Source of the DNA: Pholiota molesta
Lineage: Eukaryota; Basidiomycota; Agaricomycetes; Agaricales; Strophariaceae
Assembly (NCBI GenBank): GCA_014925825.1
Contig: JACGCK010000001.1
Location: 186,001-250,000, forward strand
Direction of reading: 5' to 3'
Length of the DNA stretch: 64,000 nt
The stretch's first letter is position 1. Each line of letters opens with the position of its first letter. The notes below the pieces were generated by a model that was given only the letters and a program-made list of their open reading frames with translations, did not search any database and was not told where the DNA came from. Positions 9,525-21,342 of the stretch are shown piece by piece. The position numbers and the translations under genes were made by a program.

Positions 9525-12474
9525 TGGGCGCATGGACCTGAGCCCTGTTTTCGTTACCTGCTCTCGTGTATTGTGTATACTATTACTTTCATATTTCTCT
9601 CCGCGTTGTGTGTGGCCTCACTACTCTCATTTTGTCTTTTTTCTTTTTCATCATCACCACCGTCATCATCAGACATGTTCTTCCCCCCTCTCTCTCTGTC
9701 TCTGCCTCTCTCTCTCTGTTTGTCATGCCTGCGGTGAGATATGCATCCTTATCTATTCGGCTGTCGCACCCTGTCTTCGTGCCAGGCCTCGCGCCTCCGT
9801 TCGGCTGGCTATACGTACGCCACACCCCTCTCGGCAGCTTCACTTCACTTCACTTCCTCTATCCCTTCCTTCAGCCCGACTCTATCGTCCAATCCATCCG
9901 TCATCCAAGTCTGGATCTCTGTGTATCGTTACATTACATTTCTCACCCCCATCCAGTGCATCTCTCCTCTCCTCCTTCGCTTGTCCGCCTTGGCCCCCGG
10001 AGGTGTGATTGGCCCTGCCGCCTCTTATTTATCGTCGCACTGCTTCCATATCCCTCCCAGCTCCGCCACCCCCATTTTGTAACAACACCCTTGTGAGATG
10101 ACAACAGAGTACTTACTACTTATAAGCTTATTTGTTGCATCGTTGCATTAACGGGATCCGCTGGGTGAGGCGCGGCGGCCTTTTGGTCAGATGCGACACT
10201 AATCTAATGAGTATGCGGGCTTTTTGGGACTGGGAAGGAAGGAAGCTAGCCGTGTGTGCGGGTTGTGGGGACTAAGCCGTGCTTTAATTACATGTAGTGG
10301 TTTGGGATGGGGGCTGATTTGATTGTAGCTGATTCAAATGAGTTTACGGGTGTCCTCCGTACGCAACACGGGTGTCCTCCGTAAGTGTTCAGCCTTTTGG
10401 ATTCTGGAAGGAAGCTAGCCGTGTGGGCGCGGCTTGGGGGATTCAGAGTAAGCCGTGCTTACTGCAGCTTGCTGTTGGCCGCGGAAGTGATCCTGTACAT
10501 GGTGATTGGTGATTAATGATTTGGGAAGGGGGGCCGATTGCAGCTGATTTGGATAAGATTATGGGCTGGTTTATCGAGCTGACGGGATGTGCGTTGGTCA
10601 TTTGACGTGAGGGCGTGATTCATTTACTTGTGACCTCAAATATTTGGTTCTTGGACCTTGACCGCCATCATGCTCTGCGTGCTTGCTTCCTAGTCTCCGT
10701 AGGCAGACTCCAGTGGAAAGCGATTGATGATCGATGATATATCGATGATATTCGATCAATCAGTTGATGATAGTCGATCAACTTACTTGCTTCCCTGCGG
10801 GCTCTTTTTGAAGTACTTAACTTGTCGGTGTCCTAGCTAGACTCAGCCAGATCTCGGTTGCAGCCTTGATTCTATTCCGACCCCTCGCATGAATGCTCAG
10901 CGCTCAGCGCTCATTCGTGAATGAATCCCGCTCGCCGCTCTGGCTGATGTTCGCCCTGTTCATGGGCGGCTGAGCGTACGGGTTTATGCAATCTATCGAG
11001 GGTGGGATGGAATGTGCCTGGTGTAAACAGTGGTCTTGGCTCGGTCTGCTGGGACGTGGGGCCTACTTGATTACTGTAATGCTCCTTTGGACTGGATATG
11101 CGTGCATTCGATTTCTAGTCCATGGGCAAGCGCAGTTGCGCGTGCCGTCCTTATCTTGTCGTGTCTTGTGTTGTCTCTATCTGATTTCCAATGATCTTCG
11201 TCGGTCACTTCGACATTGCCTTCACACCGTCTGCAACTCGGACACTAGCTACCTCGTCAACAGTCGGCCTGGTGTACTACAGCTATCTATTTGCGCGCTG
11301 ACAAGGGTGGAGCAGCGAATTGGCGCGACGGGAGACGGCGGTGCACGAAAACCTGCCGAGCGGTGCGCGTTGATTGGCAGTAGGTGTGTAGTGGATATTC
11401 GGCCGCTTGGCTGTTTGCAGCCTGTTATACATGCGCATATATCCAACCCTCGATTGTTTTTCGATCCTGGAGGTCGCCTAGAGTGATTAAGAAGGATCGG
11501 TCGGTCGGTACGTATTAACTGGTTTCTCCGTTCCGCTTTTCTCGTCTTTGGCTGCCAGACTGAACATACGCATATATATTTCATCTTCCGACCTGCTTGA
11601 ATTCCAAAGCTTTTTCATTTTCTTCCAGCCGTGCTACCTCGGGTAAACGAGGCGTGCCTCGTCCTGCGTGACCCTACCGCATGGTTTATCATCTTCGTTC
11701 TTCTAAAAGCCACCCCGGTGTGCTTGTGGAAGCGCTCGTTCGAGAGCAGACCCAGACGCTACACGTCATGATCATCCGTTCTCCTTGGGGGTGCCTTGCG
11801 CGTCAAGGGGCTTTTCTGGCGATTGTAGGCACTGGGCTCTCGGTGGCCATCGATCTAGAAGCATTATCATCGGATGACGGGTATTCTCTTTCGTCCAGAC
11901 TCAGAAGCTGGAGCCCATTTTTTTTACACCGCACGTAAATGGACAGATTCAATGGAGGAATAAAATCGCTGACGGTTTTGGCACAGAGGAATTATTGTTA
12001 TTTCTTTGTGATGTACTCGATCGCGCTTCCCGGGATGGAATTTTATATCCATGATCAACTGCAATCTATGACCTCGTAGTTGATTGTTTCCTCGGAGTTG
12101 AGCAGAATATATAAGCTGCGGAAATAAAATGGTCCTAAATGACGATAGACTACGCTCTTTGGGAACATCAGAGCTTAGCCAAAGTCGTAATGAGAAATAA
12201 TACTAGTAATATACATACACACCCTCCTTGAAGATGTAATCGCGGATAACCAAGAAGAAATTACACAAACATCATGTAAAACATGAAAAATTCCTTCGAA
12301 TTCTATACGAATACGACAGTAGACATGTACAGTGTGTCAAGCATGCTAATTATAACGTTTCTGAACCGTACCACACATGAGCTATGTACCCAAGGCATAA
12401 TACATAGAGGAGGAAAAGCGAGCAGAGAAAAATACAGCAATACAATAAAGGCGGTGTAGGTGAAGTGGCATGAA
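9525..12474. other. long gene-free region
   Basis: 9540-10080 is strongly C/T-rich on the plus strand and looks like 3' flank. Open frames in it are low-complexity artefacts. 10200-10570 holds a duplicated segment, annotated separately. 10720-10790 is full of overlapping GATCGATGATAT/CGATCAATC palindromes. Nothing gene-like was recognised between 10980 and 12470; the last few hundred bases are the 3' flank of the minus-strand hydroxylase gene. Confidence 0.5.
10219..10565. repeat. degenerate direct duplication of about 130-175 bp
   Basis: The block GGAAGGAAGCTAGCCGTGTG, continuing to GTAAGCCGTGCTT and then a GATTTGGGAAGGG...GCAGCTGATT part, occurs in two copies: about 10230-10345 and about 10402-10555. 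The short phrase CGGGTGTCCTCCGTA is also doubled, at about 10347 and 10369. It is non-coding. Confidence 0.6.
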
Positions 12475-14759
12475 TCACTCGCTTTCGCTGTCGTCCTCTT
12501 GCATCATCCCCACCTCGTACTCGCCGCACACATCCCAGCGCGAGCCCTCAGCCGCGGCCGACACGTATTTCACGAACCGCATCACGCGCTCGTCCCGCAG
12601 CACCAGCAGCAGCCTATTGAACCCGGGCTGCACTGCCAGCAGCGTGCTGTCCTCCTCTTCCGCGTCTTCGTCGTCGTCGTCGTCTGCCTCCATCTCCATT
12701 GCTTCCGCCTCGTGGTGCTCCTCGGGAGCGTCGTCGCCATTCGTCGTCTCTGTGCGTCCTTTTTCTTCTCGCGGCCGTGAGCCCGAAGCTGTAGTTGAGG
12801 ATGAGTCCGGCGCTTTTGACTTCTTGTGGCTCCCTGAGCGGTAGATGGCAGGATCGTCTTCCTCGTTGTGTGGGGCCATGTAGCACTGTAAAAAATAAAA
12901 CAAAAATAGATGTTCAACACGAATACGCAATGAATATAACAGCACAACCGTACCTCCCAGCCACCCCATTCCGCAGCCTGCCACCCCCTCGGGTTGACCG
13001 TATACGGGTCATGCAGATCGTCCATCTCGAGATCTCGCGCCGGCGGCGTGAGCCCCAGCACCACATCCAGCCGCGCCTCCTTCTCCTCGCTCGTCGCGAG
13101 CGTATAGTCCAGCCCCGGGCGGAACCGCCGCGCCTCGACCGCATGCCGTATCGGCATCAGGCGGCTCACGATCGCGAGCCACGCGCGGAACGCGGGGCTC
13201 GCGAAGAGCTCGTCCTGCAGGCTGCGCAGGATGCTGTCCGTCGACGACGCGTAGCGCGGCGCGACGGCCTCGCGCGGCCCGCCCGCCTCGTGCGGGCGCA
13301 GCACGCAGTAGCGCCACTTGTGCGGCGGGCCCTTGAGCGCCCAGTGCCCCGCGGTGCCGGCGGTGTGCGGCGGGACGCACCCCGCGCGGTCCGCGCCGAG
13401 CCCGTCCTTCGCGTCGAGGTCGCGCAGGCGCGCCTCGAGCGCCGCGGCGAGGTGCGCGGTGAGGAAGGAGTGCAGCTCGAGCGAGGACTCGCTGATGAAG
13501 CGCGTCGCGAGCGCGTTCATCGTGCGCGGCTGGAGGTAGACGGGGTTGAGGAACTCGCTGAGGAACGCGATGTGGTCCTCTGAGAGCGTGGTGCTCGGGA
13601 GGAGTGCGTCGTCGGCCTCTGGGTAGGATTTGAAGACGGTCGAGGTCGATGTCTGCAAAAATGAATCAGAAAAGCTTTGCATCCCGGAAGCTGGCTAGGA
13701 GCCGGAAGAGGACGTACGAGTTGCTCACGCGAGCTCTTCACTTCGACGGCCGCGGGGGGCTCGGGGACATATCCCGGCTCGCCTTCCTGGGCCGCATGGA
13801 ACCACCCGCTGATGCTCAGCCGTTCTCTTCTATCCTCGCCCTTCGCGCCCACCACGACTTCTTCGACCGAGTGGAACGACTTTCCGGGCTGCACCTCGAA
13901 GAAGATGAACTGGTTCCAGCTCGGCGGGATGCTCTTCACCGGGATCGCTTCGGGCTCGGGCTGGCCGTCCTCGTTCATCCGCACGGGGTAGAGCTCGAGC
14001 GCCCCGCCCCAGTCCTTGTTCCATAGCTGGTAGTGGGGCAGGGGCATGTAGAGGATGTAGGATACACGTCTTGTGCCGATCACATCGTCGTGATTGAGCA
14101 GATGGCAACCGCGGGTGTACGAGTTGACAGACATGTCTTGTTTTTTCCCTGAGAGAGGCCCGCATCCCGTCACCGAGCGCAGGAAGTCGCGGAAATGAGA
14201 CGAGTAGAGGGCGTCGCGGAGGGCAAGGAGGCTTGGGAGGCGGGCGATTTGAGTAGGTGTAAGGAAGTTGAGCGAGGCCAAATCGCCTGTTTGATTCACC
14301 TGTGAGATGCATGAAGGAACAGCGACTTTAACTTTGACATGTCCCAACGATTTGACAGAGTTACTCAAGAATCCATAGAAAGACAAGTACCTTGTAGATG
14401 TCGGTTTCCTTCTCCGAGAAACTGAGCTCACTTAAACACTCCTCCTTCACCTGCTTCAGCAAATCGTCCTGGAAGAGCTTTTCCACTATAGCGTATTTGA
14501 AGGGCGTGCTTTCGACGTAGTCGGAGTGCAGGCGGGCGATGTTATTGTGATCGAAGAGATCATTTGCGAAGTGTGGCGTTGGATCTTTTGACAAGATGAG
14601 CGATTCGGTGCTGATGTCTGTCGGTGGGGTTGGATAATGGGAAGGCACTGCATCTTCGCGCGAAACCGAGGATGGATTATGGGTAACCTTGAGCTTCTTG
14701 ATCAGCTGTGGTGACGTGGAGGTTTCAGGGTCTGGCGATCTTTCGCGGGTTCTGGTCAT
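12475..14759 (-). CDS. TPA1: prolyl 3,4-dihydroxylase TPA1/Ofd1 (OGFOD1 family)
   Basis: This is a 2-oxoglutarate/Fe(II) dioxygenase. In yeasts the family hydroxylates a proline of ribosomal protein uS12 and, in fission yeast (Ofd1), controls SREBP stability. The exons (minus) are 14391-14759, 13718-14299, 12954-13652 and 12475-12885, about 686 residues. The catalytic domain lies in exon 2: KQDMSVNSYTRGCHLLNHDD holds the HxD pair (about His193 and Asp195), followed by VIGTRRVSYILYMPLPHYQL. The distal His is in KSFHSVEEVV and the 2-oxoglutarate Arg in RLSISGWFH. The second, degenerate double-stranded beta-helix domain typical of the family fills exons 3 and 4 (CYMAPHNEEDDPAIYRSGS near the end). 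An acidic insert (12640-12700) precedes the conserved tail. An in-frame ATG 14 codons upstream (14801) is an alternative start. Confidence 0.93.
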
Positions 14760-14801
14760 ACTTGGGGAAACGCAAGTGATATTGAATGTAGAAGATGCCA
14801 A

Positions 14802-16498
14802 GAGCGCCGAGTCAGCTACTAGTCCCGAGCGCAGGGCTTTTTATGTATGCCAGGAATAGGCTTGACGACGTTGGGGACGACGAGCACGGTGAACACGGCT
14901 AGGGAGAAAAGAAATGGAAGAGAAACTTGATTTTGTGTTTATAAAGGTCAGTAAAAAATTGATCGAGACCATGCGCGGTCACGGGCGAGGCAAGTCTGGA
15001 CGCAGAATCAGATCCATCTCTCCGGCCCACATCCTTCATCCATCCCCGCCATCCCCTTCATTACAACACACCCAGTATCTATGCACAAACACGCCTCTCT
15101 GGGTGTATCCACCCAGATCCGCCCCCAAACCCCATTGGTTAACACTGCTCGCACACGCTCATTCGCTGGCCAATGAGCTAGGCCCTGGCCATTACTTCGG
15201 TTACTTAGAGTTACAGAGTATCCCAATGGCCTCAACTAGCCAATGGCATCCTTGGAACTTTGAGATCTAGGACTCGGAGACATGGGAAGGCGCTGGAAGG
15301 CGTGTGTGATAAACAAGCCCGAACGGAATAGCGGGCCAGATATTTATATAACTCGGTGACGTCTACCCTTCGGAATTCAAAGAGTGCAATGTCCATATAA
15401 GAGATGGATGTCCTTCTGTGACGTTCTGTCATCTCAACCTCCAAATCGAATTTAAAATTCGATTGATTCCACTAGCCTCAAAAATCTGCGCATTTCCTAG
15501 AGATTTCCAAGCGTCGTTGGCCTGTAGAGCCAGATTGATTTCTATGAACTTGAATTCACATCTAGGCGCTCTTGAGTGCCTTGGGGCCTCGCGTCCCTGA
15601 CACAGCTACCATTGGACCTTGGATCCACCTCTTCGCACAGTCCGACACTTGACATGATAATAATACGCAAATGATGACAGACCTTTTCCGATTCTCCTCG
15701 TTCTCGAATCTTGGTCTGAAAGGAATCGCGGCTGCCCGTGGTACCACAGGACTTACATACATATAGCCTCATTCTTGCTTTAGTAAAGCCTGCTTCTCTT
15801 GCCTTCCATGCCTGTTTTAACTTCCAAGACAGAAACATGTCCACTGTTCCACGCAACGCTACGGCACGGCAAAAATGCTAGCGCTGTATCCCCACGTCAT
15901 CCTTTGTGCGAGCGGTCGAGAACGGTCGAGAGCGCGAACAAACATCGTGGACACATATAACTAACCTTCCGACTGGCCGCCTGCTCGGTATGATCATTTA
16001 TAAGGTTGATTTTTAGTCTGTATTTAGTGATACTGCGTGCACACAACGGCTGTTGTTCCGTGGCCGATTCAGACGCATTGGACGCCTGTGACTGCCGGCG
16101 AGGTGTGTCATGCCACTACACGGGCGGTTCATCTGCTCAGGTTGGAAACTGGGTGTCCATATGCGTGAGACTTGGGTGTGCACCCAGACAAAGTCCGAAG
16201 CTTGTAGGGCCGCGATTCGGAAGTATTCAGGCGGACCAACCTCGGTGAAAGCGTCCTTGAAGCGTCTTTGAGCCAGGGACGCCCATTTTCATTTCCTATG
16301 CTGTAAATCCGGAATTATTCGCCGTCAATGTTCTGAGGCCGTATCGCGCGCGAATTGTACATCCTGAATACCACAGCCCAGCCCAGAAACGAGAAGACTT
16401 GACGCTGAATATTTATTCTGGGCACAACGGCATGGATGAGGCGCGTTTTCGGAGAACGCACACGCCGAGCCCCTCCTCCTAAGGGATCATGAATCCAA
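14802..16498. other. gene-free region upstream of TPA1
   Basis: The proximal part is the promoter of the hydroxylase gene. Four CCAAT boxes cluster at 15134-15244. Beyond that I see no gene; open frames are short and family-less. Confidence 0.5.
15134..15244 (-). promoter_or_regulatory. cluster of four CCAAT boxes
   Basis: CCAAT occurs at 15170-15174, 15223-15227 and 15240-15244, and as ATTGG at 15134-15138. All lie about 375-490 bp upstream of the TPA1 start. Such clusters are typical binding sites of the fungal HAP/NF-Y complex. The functional role is inferred. Confidence 0.35.
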
Positions 16499-16850
16499 GG
16501 GGTTCTCAGTAAGTAGGCGAGCTTCAAATATTATTTACACACTTATCTCAGCCTAAGGCTGGTCCAGGCCGGAAGACGAAGCAAGTACGCAATAAATCCG
16601 ATAGTCGATGTTGCGTTTGCTTGAAAACTGTTTTGAGTTAGTGGGTTTCCCTTAATCGAGGATTGTGTTTCCAAATAGTTCTTGGTAAGTAGGCAAGCTT
16701 CAAATATCATGTACACACTTATCTTAGCCTAGGATTGGCCCAGGCCAGAAGACGAGGCACGTACGCAATAAATAAGTCTAGTAGCAGGATGTTGCGTTTG
16801 CTTGAAGACTGTTTTGAGTTTGTGATTGTCCCTTGATTGACCTATACAGC
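16497..16850. repeat. tandem duplication, two units of about 176 bp
   Basis: Unit 1 (about 16497-16670) and unit 2 (about 16677-16850) share GTAAGTAGGC(A/G)AGCTTCAAATAT, ACACACTTATCT(T/C)AGCC, ACGCAATAAAT and ATGTTGCGTTTGCTTGAA in the same order. Identity looks like roughly 80 percent. There is no coding potential. Confidence 0.85.
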
Positions 16851-18274
16851 CTCCACGAGGCCCATGATAACGGAAATGATAACACGAACTGGCTGTTTCT
16901 TTTCCTTGAATAGATAAACTGTATTTAGGCGCTGTGTCTAGAACGCACCATCGCTAGAACGGAGCATCGGCGGAGGATGTGATTTACTCACCGCTGACAC
17001 TTCTGTCGTCTTGTAAAAGAACGCAAGATTTAAAGTTCCAACATTACAGTTTTCTGGCAACTGCGGGGCTGTCAGTCAACGCCGCAAATACACAAAAAAA
17101 AATGGCATTCTAGGCCCCGGCGGCCACACGCGTAATGGGTGCCCTTACGAGGAAAAATGCTTGTTCTTGTGACCAATCTGGACTTCATTGTCAAGCCACC
17201 GATTTGGTAGTCGCAGCTCCAAAGCCCTTCGTAAATACATACTTCCAATCGGTATATTCAGAATTTCTGAAATGTACGCGGATGGATAACTTCATCAGCA
17301 AGAGGTTCAGAACCATTAGAATACGAGCTACACCTATGTTCCCCTTCAAAATTGAGACATCCTAAAATGCAGACCCATGGGGGGAACCTATACACCCGGT
17401 CTAGGTTCCGCCCAGCCATCTCGGCGCTCGCAATCGCGTATGGAGGTTGAAGTTCTAGGCAAAGCCGCAACTTGTCGTCTTCCACGAGATGCCACTCCAC
17501 GAGATGCCAGAGACCTTCCGTGTCCATTTCTGTCTTAGCTCTTAGAACGGGGGTCATCAACGTGTGCGGCCTTAACAGATGTCAGAACTTGGATGAAAGG
17601 CTGGACTGGGACTATACATACCGCGGCCTATGAAGCTCTCGAATGCGATGAAATAGGATGTGATCGAACGCGGGGGTTGGAGACTTTGCCGTGGTTGATG
17701 TTGGCCAGAGGAGCAGCGTGCTATTATTGGGCCTCGCCGCGATTGGGCGATGCTGGAAATAATGTCGACTCTAGAACCTGGAGAGCCAGCCAATAGCTTG
17801 TTGAGTAGTGGCGCAGATTGAGCGCTACGGCTTCGCTTGTACAGATGTCATTTCAGTAGTCTCTACTGCTCTGCCGCCGGTGAATTGAATTATTAATGAA
17901 AAGGCGTTCGAAGCGGCTATACAAGTAGCTAGCGCGCATTGAGATTGATTGGAGCTGGGCCCCTCTTATTCTGTGTCTGTGCATCTGTGCGATGTGAATG
18001 TGGCGCTCACAAGATTAAAAATAGAAAGACGCCCACGAGTTGTCTCGATAGTACTAGTAAAGGCTGATAAGATCGCCATATGTGCTCTGCGACTCGAATC
18101 AGCGGTGCCAGTTTCACGACAGCATTCAACTCCCAAATTCTCCAATGATTCCATGACCCACCGTCCTCGAGGATGAGGCCTACAACAAAGTCTTCATACG
18201 CGACACAGCCCTCGCATTCGCACTCCCGCGAAGAAATTGTATGGCAGCAAATATAGATGTGGTATCAGTACGTA
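16851..18274. other. gene-free region
   Basis: No gene, RNA gene or repeat family was recognised. The only open frames are 60-100 codons long and lack family features. Confidence 0.5.
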
Positions 18275-18644
18275 CAACCCCAACAACTCAAAACGATACA
18301 TAACGGCTCTCCTAAAACGTGATCTTCTGCCCTTGGCTGGGCGCCCTCCGACTCGCGCTTCGCCAGCGCCAGCGCCGCCCCAGGCTTCGGGCGCGTCTTC
18401 GGGCCCTCGTGGCGCGCGCCCTCCGCGGGCGCGACATACATGCGTCTTCGCCTCCCAAGCCCGCTCCGGCCGTGCGGGCGCGTCCGCCGCATCGTCGCCG
18501 TCGCCATCGCCCCCGGGTGTTGCGCTGGCGCCGCCGCCGTCCGTCGCGGACGGCCGCATCGCGGCGCGCGTCTGCAGGGGTCCGCGGCGGACCGTTCGCC
18601 GGGGGGCCGGAAGGATGCCGCGGCGCACGGTGTCGGGGCTCGCG
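18275..18644 (-). pseudogene. 3' part of a duplicated NOP13-like gene, broken
   Basis: Read on the minus strand, this matches the last exon and 3' flank of the NOP13-like gene at 41690-43339 (parent about 42980-43390). One frame keeps the residues EGARHEGPKTRPKPGAALAL, against EGARHKGPKTRPKPGAALAL in the parent. The end of the frame is shifted, so the terminal GQGQKITF-like codons are in another frame. Homology continues past the stop into the 3' flank. It stops abruptly at 18644, where the foldback element begins, and resumes at 24290. Confidence 0.85.
18634..18644. repeat. left target-site duplication, CGGGGCTCGCG
   Basis: The same 11 bp occur at 24290-24300. In the intact parent gene the sequence is present once (as its reverse complement, in CGCGAGCCCCGAC), so the second copy arose with the insertion. 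Confidence 0.8.
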
Positions 18645-18673
18645 GATATCATTCATATGTAAACACCATATAA

Positions 18674-18737
18674 CACCCTGTACATTCGTGCCAAATACAC
18701 CCTGTACATTCGTGCCAAATACACCCTGTACATGCAG
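18674..18737 (+). repeat. subterminal direct repeats, 24-bp period, left end
   Basis: CACCCTGTACAT starts at 18674, 18698 and 18722, and the first two copies continue TCGTGCCAAATA. A degraded copy (CACACGGTACATCTC) follows near 18745. Inverted counterparts sit at the right end of the element. Such subterminal motifs are commonly transposase binding sites; that role is inferred. Confidence 0.8.
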
Positions 18738-19009
18738 CTCATGTGCACACGGTACATCTCTGCCAAGTGCACCCAGGACATTCACCGCCACCTCCCATAC
18801 AGATATTGCAGGGGTTGGCTCAGCTTCTCTTTCTTTACTATATAATATTGTGTACGGATATCTATGTTACTGAAAGTGATTATTATGACTAGAATACACT
18901 TATAAATGTTTAAACTGGGTAGATATAGTACCAGATGAGCTGTGCATGCCCAACTACTGGGTAGATGAGCCCCGACACAGGCGGCAGTGGCTTTGCGGCC
19001 GCGCAAGGG

Positions 19010-20285
19010 ATTCAGATCCAGTGGAATTACACTGGATTGGGTCGCGCGGGACTGAATATGCGGCCGCGCAAGGGATCCAGTGCAATTCTACTGGATGAAC
19101 CCTGCGCGATGGATCCAGTGGAATTTCACTGGATGGGCCCCGCGCGAGGGATCCAGTGGAATACCACTGGATGAGCCCCGTGCGAGGAATGCAGTGGTAA
19201 TCTACTGGATGAGCACCCGCGAGGGGGTTCGGCCGCGCGCGAGGGATCCAGTGGAATACCACTGGATGGGTCCCCGCGCGGTACATCCCCTCGCGCGCGG
19301 CACGAGCCCCAAGGGGCTCATCCAGTGGTATTCCACTGGATCCGTCGCGCGCGGCGCATCCAGTACGCGTGGCGCATCCAGTACGCGCGGCGCATCCAGT
19401 ACGCGCGGCGCATCCAGTATGCGCGGCGCATCCAGTACGCGCGGCGCATCCAGTATGCGCGGCGCATCCAGTACGTGCGGCGCATCCAGTACGTGCGGCG
19501 CATCCAGTAGAATACCACTGGATCCCTCGTGCGGGGCTCATCCAGTGAAATTCCACTGGATCTGTCACGCAGGGCCCATCCAGTAGAATACCACTGGATC
19601 CCTCACGCGGGGCTCATCCAGTGAAATTCCACTGGATCCATCGCGCATGTGTGAAGAATACCGAATACAGTGAAATCTCACCGGATGTGCGCCACATGAG
19701 CAATCCAGTGGATTTTAACTGGATTGGCACCGCACGAGCAATCTAGTGGATTTTCACTGAATTGGTGCCATACGAGCAATCCAGTGGAAATCCACCGGAA
19801 CAATGCTGCACGCGCAATTCCAGTGAATATTCACTGGAATTACACCCCGTATACCTAGGGCAATGCGGCGCATGCGCTCAGTGTAGCGTGTACGCGTGCG
19901 TGCAGCAATGCGGTACACGTGCTGGTGGGCGGTTATTTGCAGCGCGTGCGCTCGCATTGCATGTGAATTAAATGACTCACATAGCGCCGTGCAAGCAATC
20001 CAGTGGATATGCACTGGAATGGCGCCGCGCGAGCGATCCAGTGAGTATCCACTGGATTGCTCACGCGGCACCGATCCAGTGAATTTGCACTGGATGTGTA
20101 CAGAACACCAAATCCAGTGAAATTTCACCGGATGTGTGCCGCGCGGGCGATCCAGTGAATTTACACTGGATGTGCGCCACGCGAGCAATCCAGTGAATTT
20201 ACACTGGATGTGCGCTGCACGAGCAATCCAGTGCATTTACACTGGATATGCGCGGGACACTGAATCCAGTGAAATAACACTGGAT
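19010..20285. repeat. left hairpin array, about 24 units, 38-bp period
   Basis: Each unit is a 22-bp near-palindrome of the form ATCCAGTG-loop-CACTGGAT, for example at 19112, 19149, 19540, 19578, 20148 and 20263. Units are separated by GC-rich spacers of about 16 bp containing GCGCGAGCA-like sequence. Loop bases vary (AATT, AATA, TTTA, ATAT and others), but the stems mostly stay paired. The array is interrupted by the 18-bp tandem block at 19355-19510 and by about 140 bp of non-array sequence at 19845-19985. Confidence 0.85.
19355..19510 (+). repeat. 18-bp tandem repeat, about 9 copies
   Basis: The unit GCGCATCCAGTACGCGCG repeats about nine times with single-base changes (ACGTG, ATGCG variants). 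It contains only one half-stem (ATCCAGT) of the hairpin unit plus the spacer, so it looks like slippage of a truncated array unit. All frames are open because 18 is a multiple of three; the resulting hexapeptide repeats are not taken as protein. Confidence 0.85.
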
Positions 20286-21178
20286 TTTCCGCCGGCGCTG
20301 TTATTTCCACTCGGCATCAACATGATATCCCACCGCGGGATATTGCCCAAATAGGGTGCACCGCGGGCGCTCCCCGACTGATGCGCGCATGCGCATCCGT
20401 CCTCCTGCCTGTTGGCACAGAGAATGGGCTCCAGCTCAGCCCAATTACCTTCGTTCCTTTCGCATTTTTGCACATAGATAGACATATTATATAGGAGTAT
20501 TAATGTATAGATATTTAACGAATACATATCAGGTTATCTATCAAAACAGGTGTTTCTTATGGCAGGGGAGGGGGAGCAGAGGAAGGTATTTGCCTTAAAC
20601 ACATGGGGACTCTTATATAAAGGTACATATAGTATCTATGCTATTATAAGTGATAATCTACTGAGCTATAGCTTTCCAGGAATTAATAGAAGTGACCCAC
20701 TAATATCCTGATACATATACATAGCCATATATAGCATGTATAGGTTTATTTCTGTGGATATAACGAAGTAGAAAAATACTATATAGCACCTACATTAATT
20801 TAACCGAGCAATACTAGTTTTTTTCTGCTTGAAAAGGGTCATGAGGAGGTGAAACATGCCAAGAATGTCTAAAATGCGTATTCAGCCTATAGAACTACCA
20901 ATAAGTGCTCCACAATTCTGTAACGCTAAGACGTGATAGCCCTAATAAATACCTACAAAACGAGCTAATTTAGAGGACGATCGAATGTGTTAGTGGAAAC
21001 ATAGAAGCTATTAAGTTGTGCGTTTGCGACCAGAGTTTGCGACCCATTTAGTATGCGACCGTGTGTGACCACAAAAAACGTAAAATGTCTGTAAATTTAC
21101 AACTATATATTCTAAAATTCTGAAATTTCTGCGCTGGGTAGCTCTAACAGATATCTACAAAACGGGATATGCCGGAAG
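20281..21178. repeat. left arm of large inverted repeat
   Basis: It pairs with 21343-22553 in reverse complement with very few mismatches, apart from one indel of about 318 bp. It is AT-rich in its inner part and has no gene. The inner boundary is at ATATGCCGGAAG. Confidence 0.9.
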
Positions 21179-21342
21179 GTAATCGGAGCAGCGAATAGAA
21201 ATATATGCTGGAAACATTGTTCAGAACATCGAAATACATCATGACTACTCGTGATACAATTATGGAACTATGTTTGGATCATGTTCAAATGATGTTCATC
21301 AAAATATTTTCTTCATATCATTTGAACCTCTGACTCGATCTT
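21179..21342. other. loop of the foldback element
   Basis: This is unique sequence of about 164 bp between the arms. It holds a smaller 11-bp inverted repeat, GTTCAAATGAT (21284) and ATCATTTGAAC (21318), separated by about 23 bp. Confidence 0.8.

Noticed and set aside
9532..10096. Ser/Leu-rich frames of 158 and 176 codons
   Set aside because: They lie in a C/T-rich stretch directly after the stop of the membrane-protein gene. Low complexity keeps several frames open.
10986..11486. 166-codon plus-strand frame
   Set aside because: No recognisable family and no support on either side. Frames of this size occur by chance in this GC range.
19080..19586. Open frames of 60-168 codons across the hairpin arrays on both strands
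   Set aside because: They are translations of the 18-bp and 38-bp repeats in several frames at once, with no family resemblance. Repeat periodicity explains their openness.
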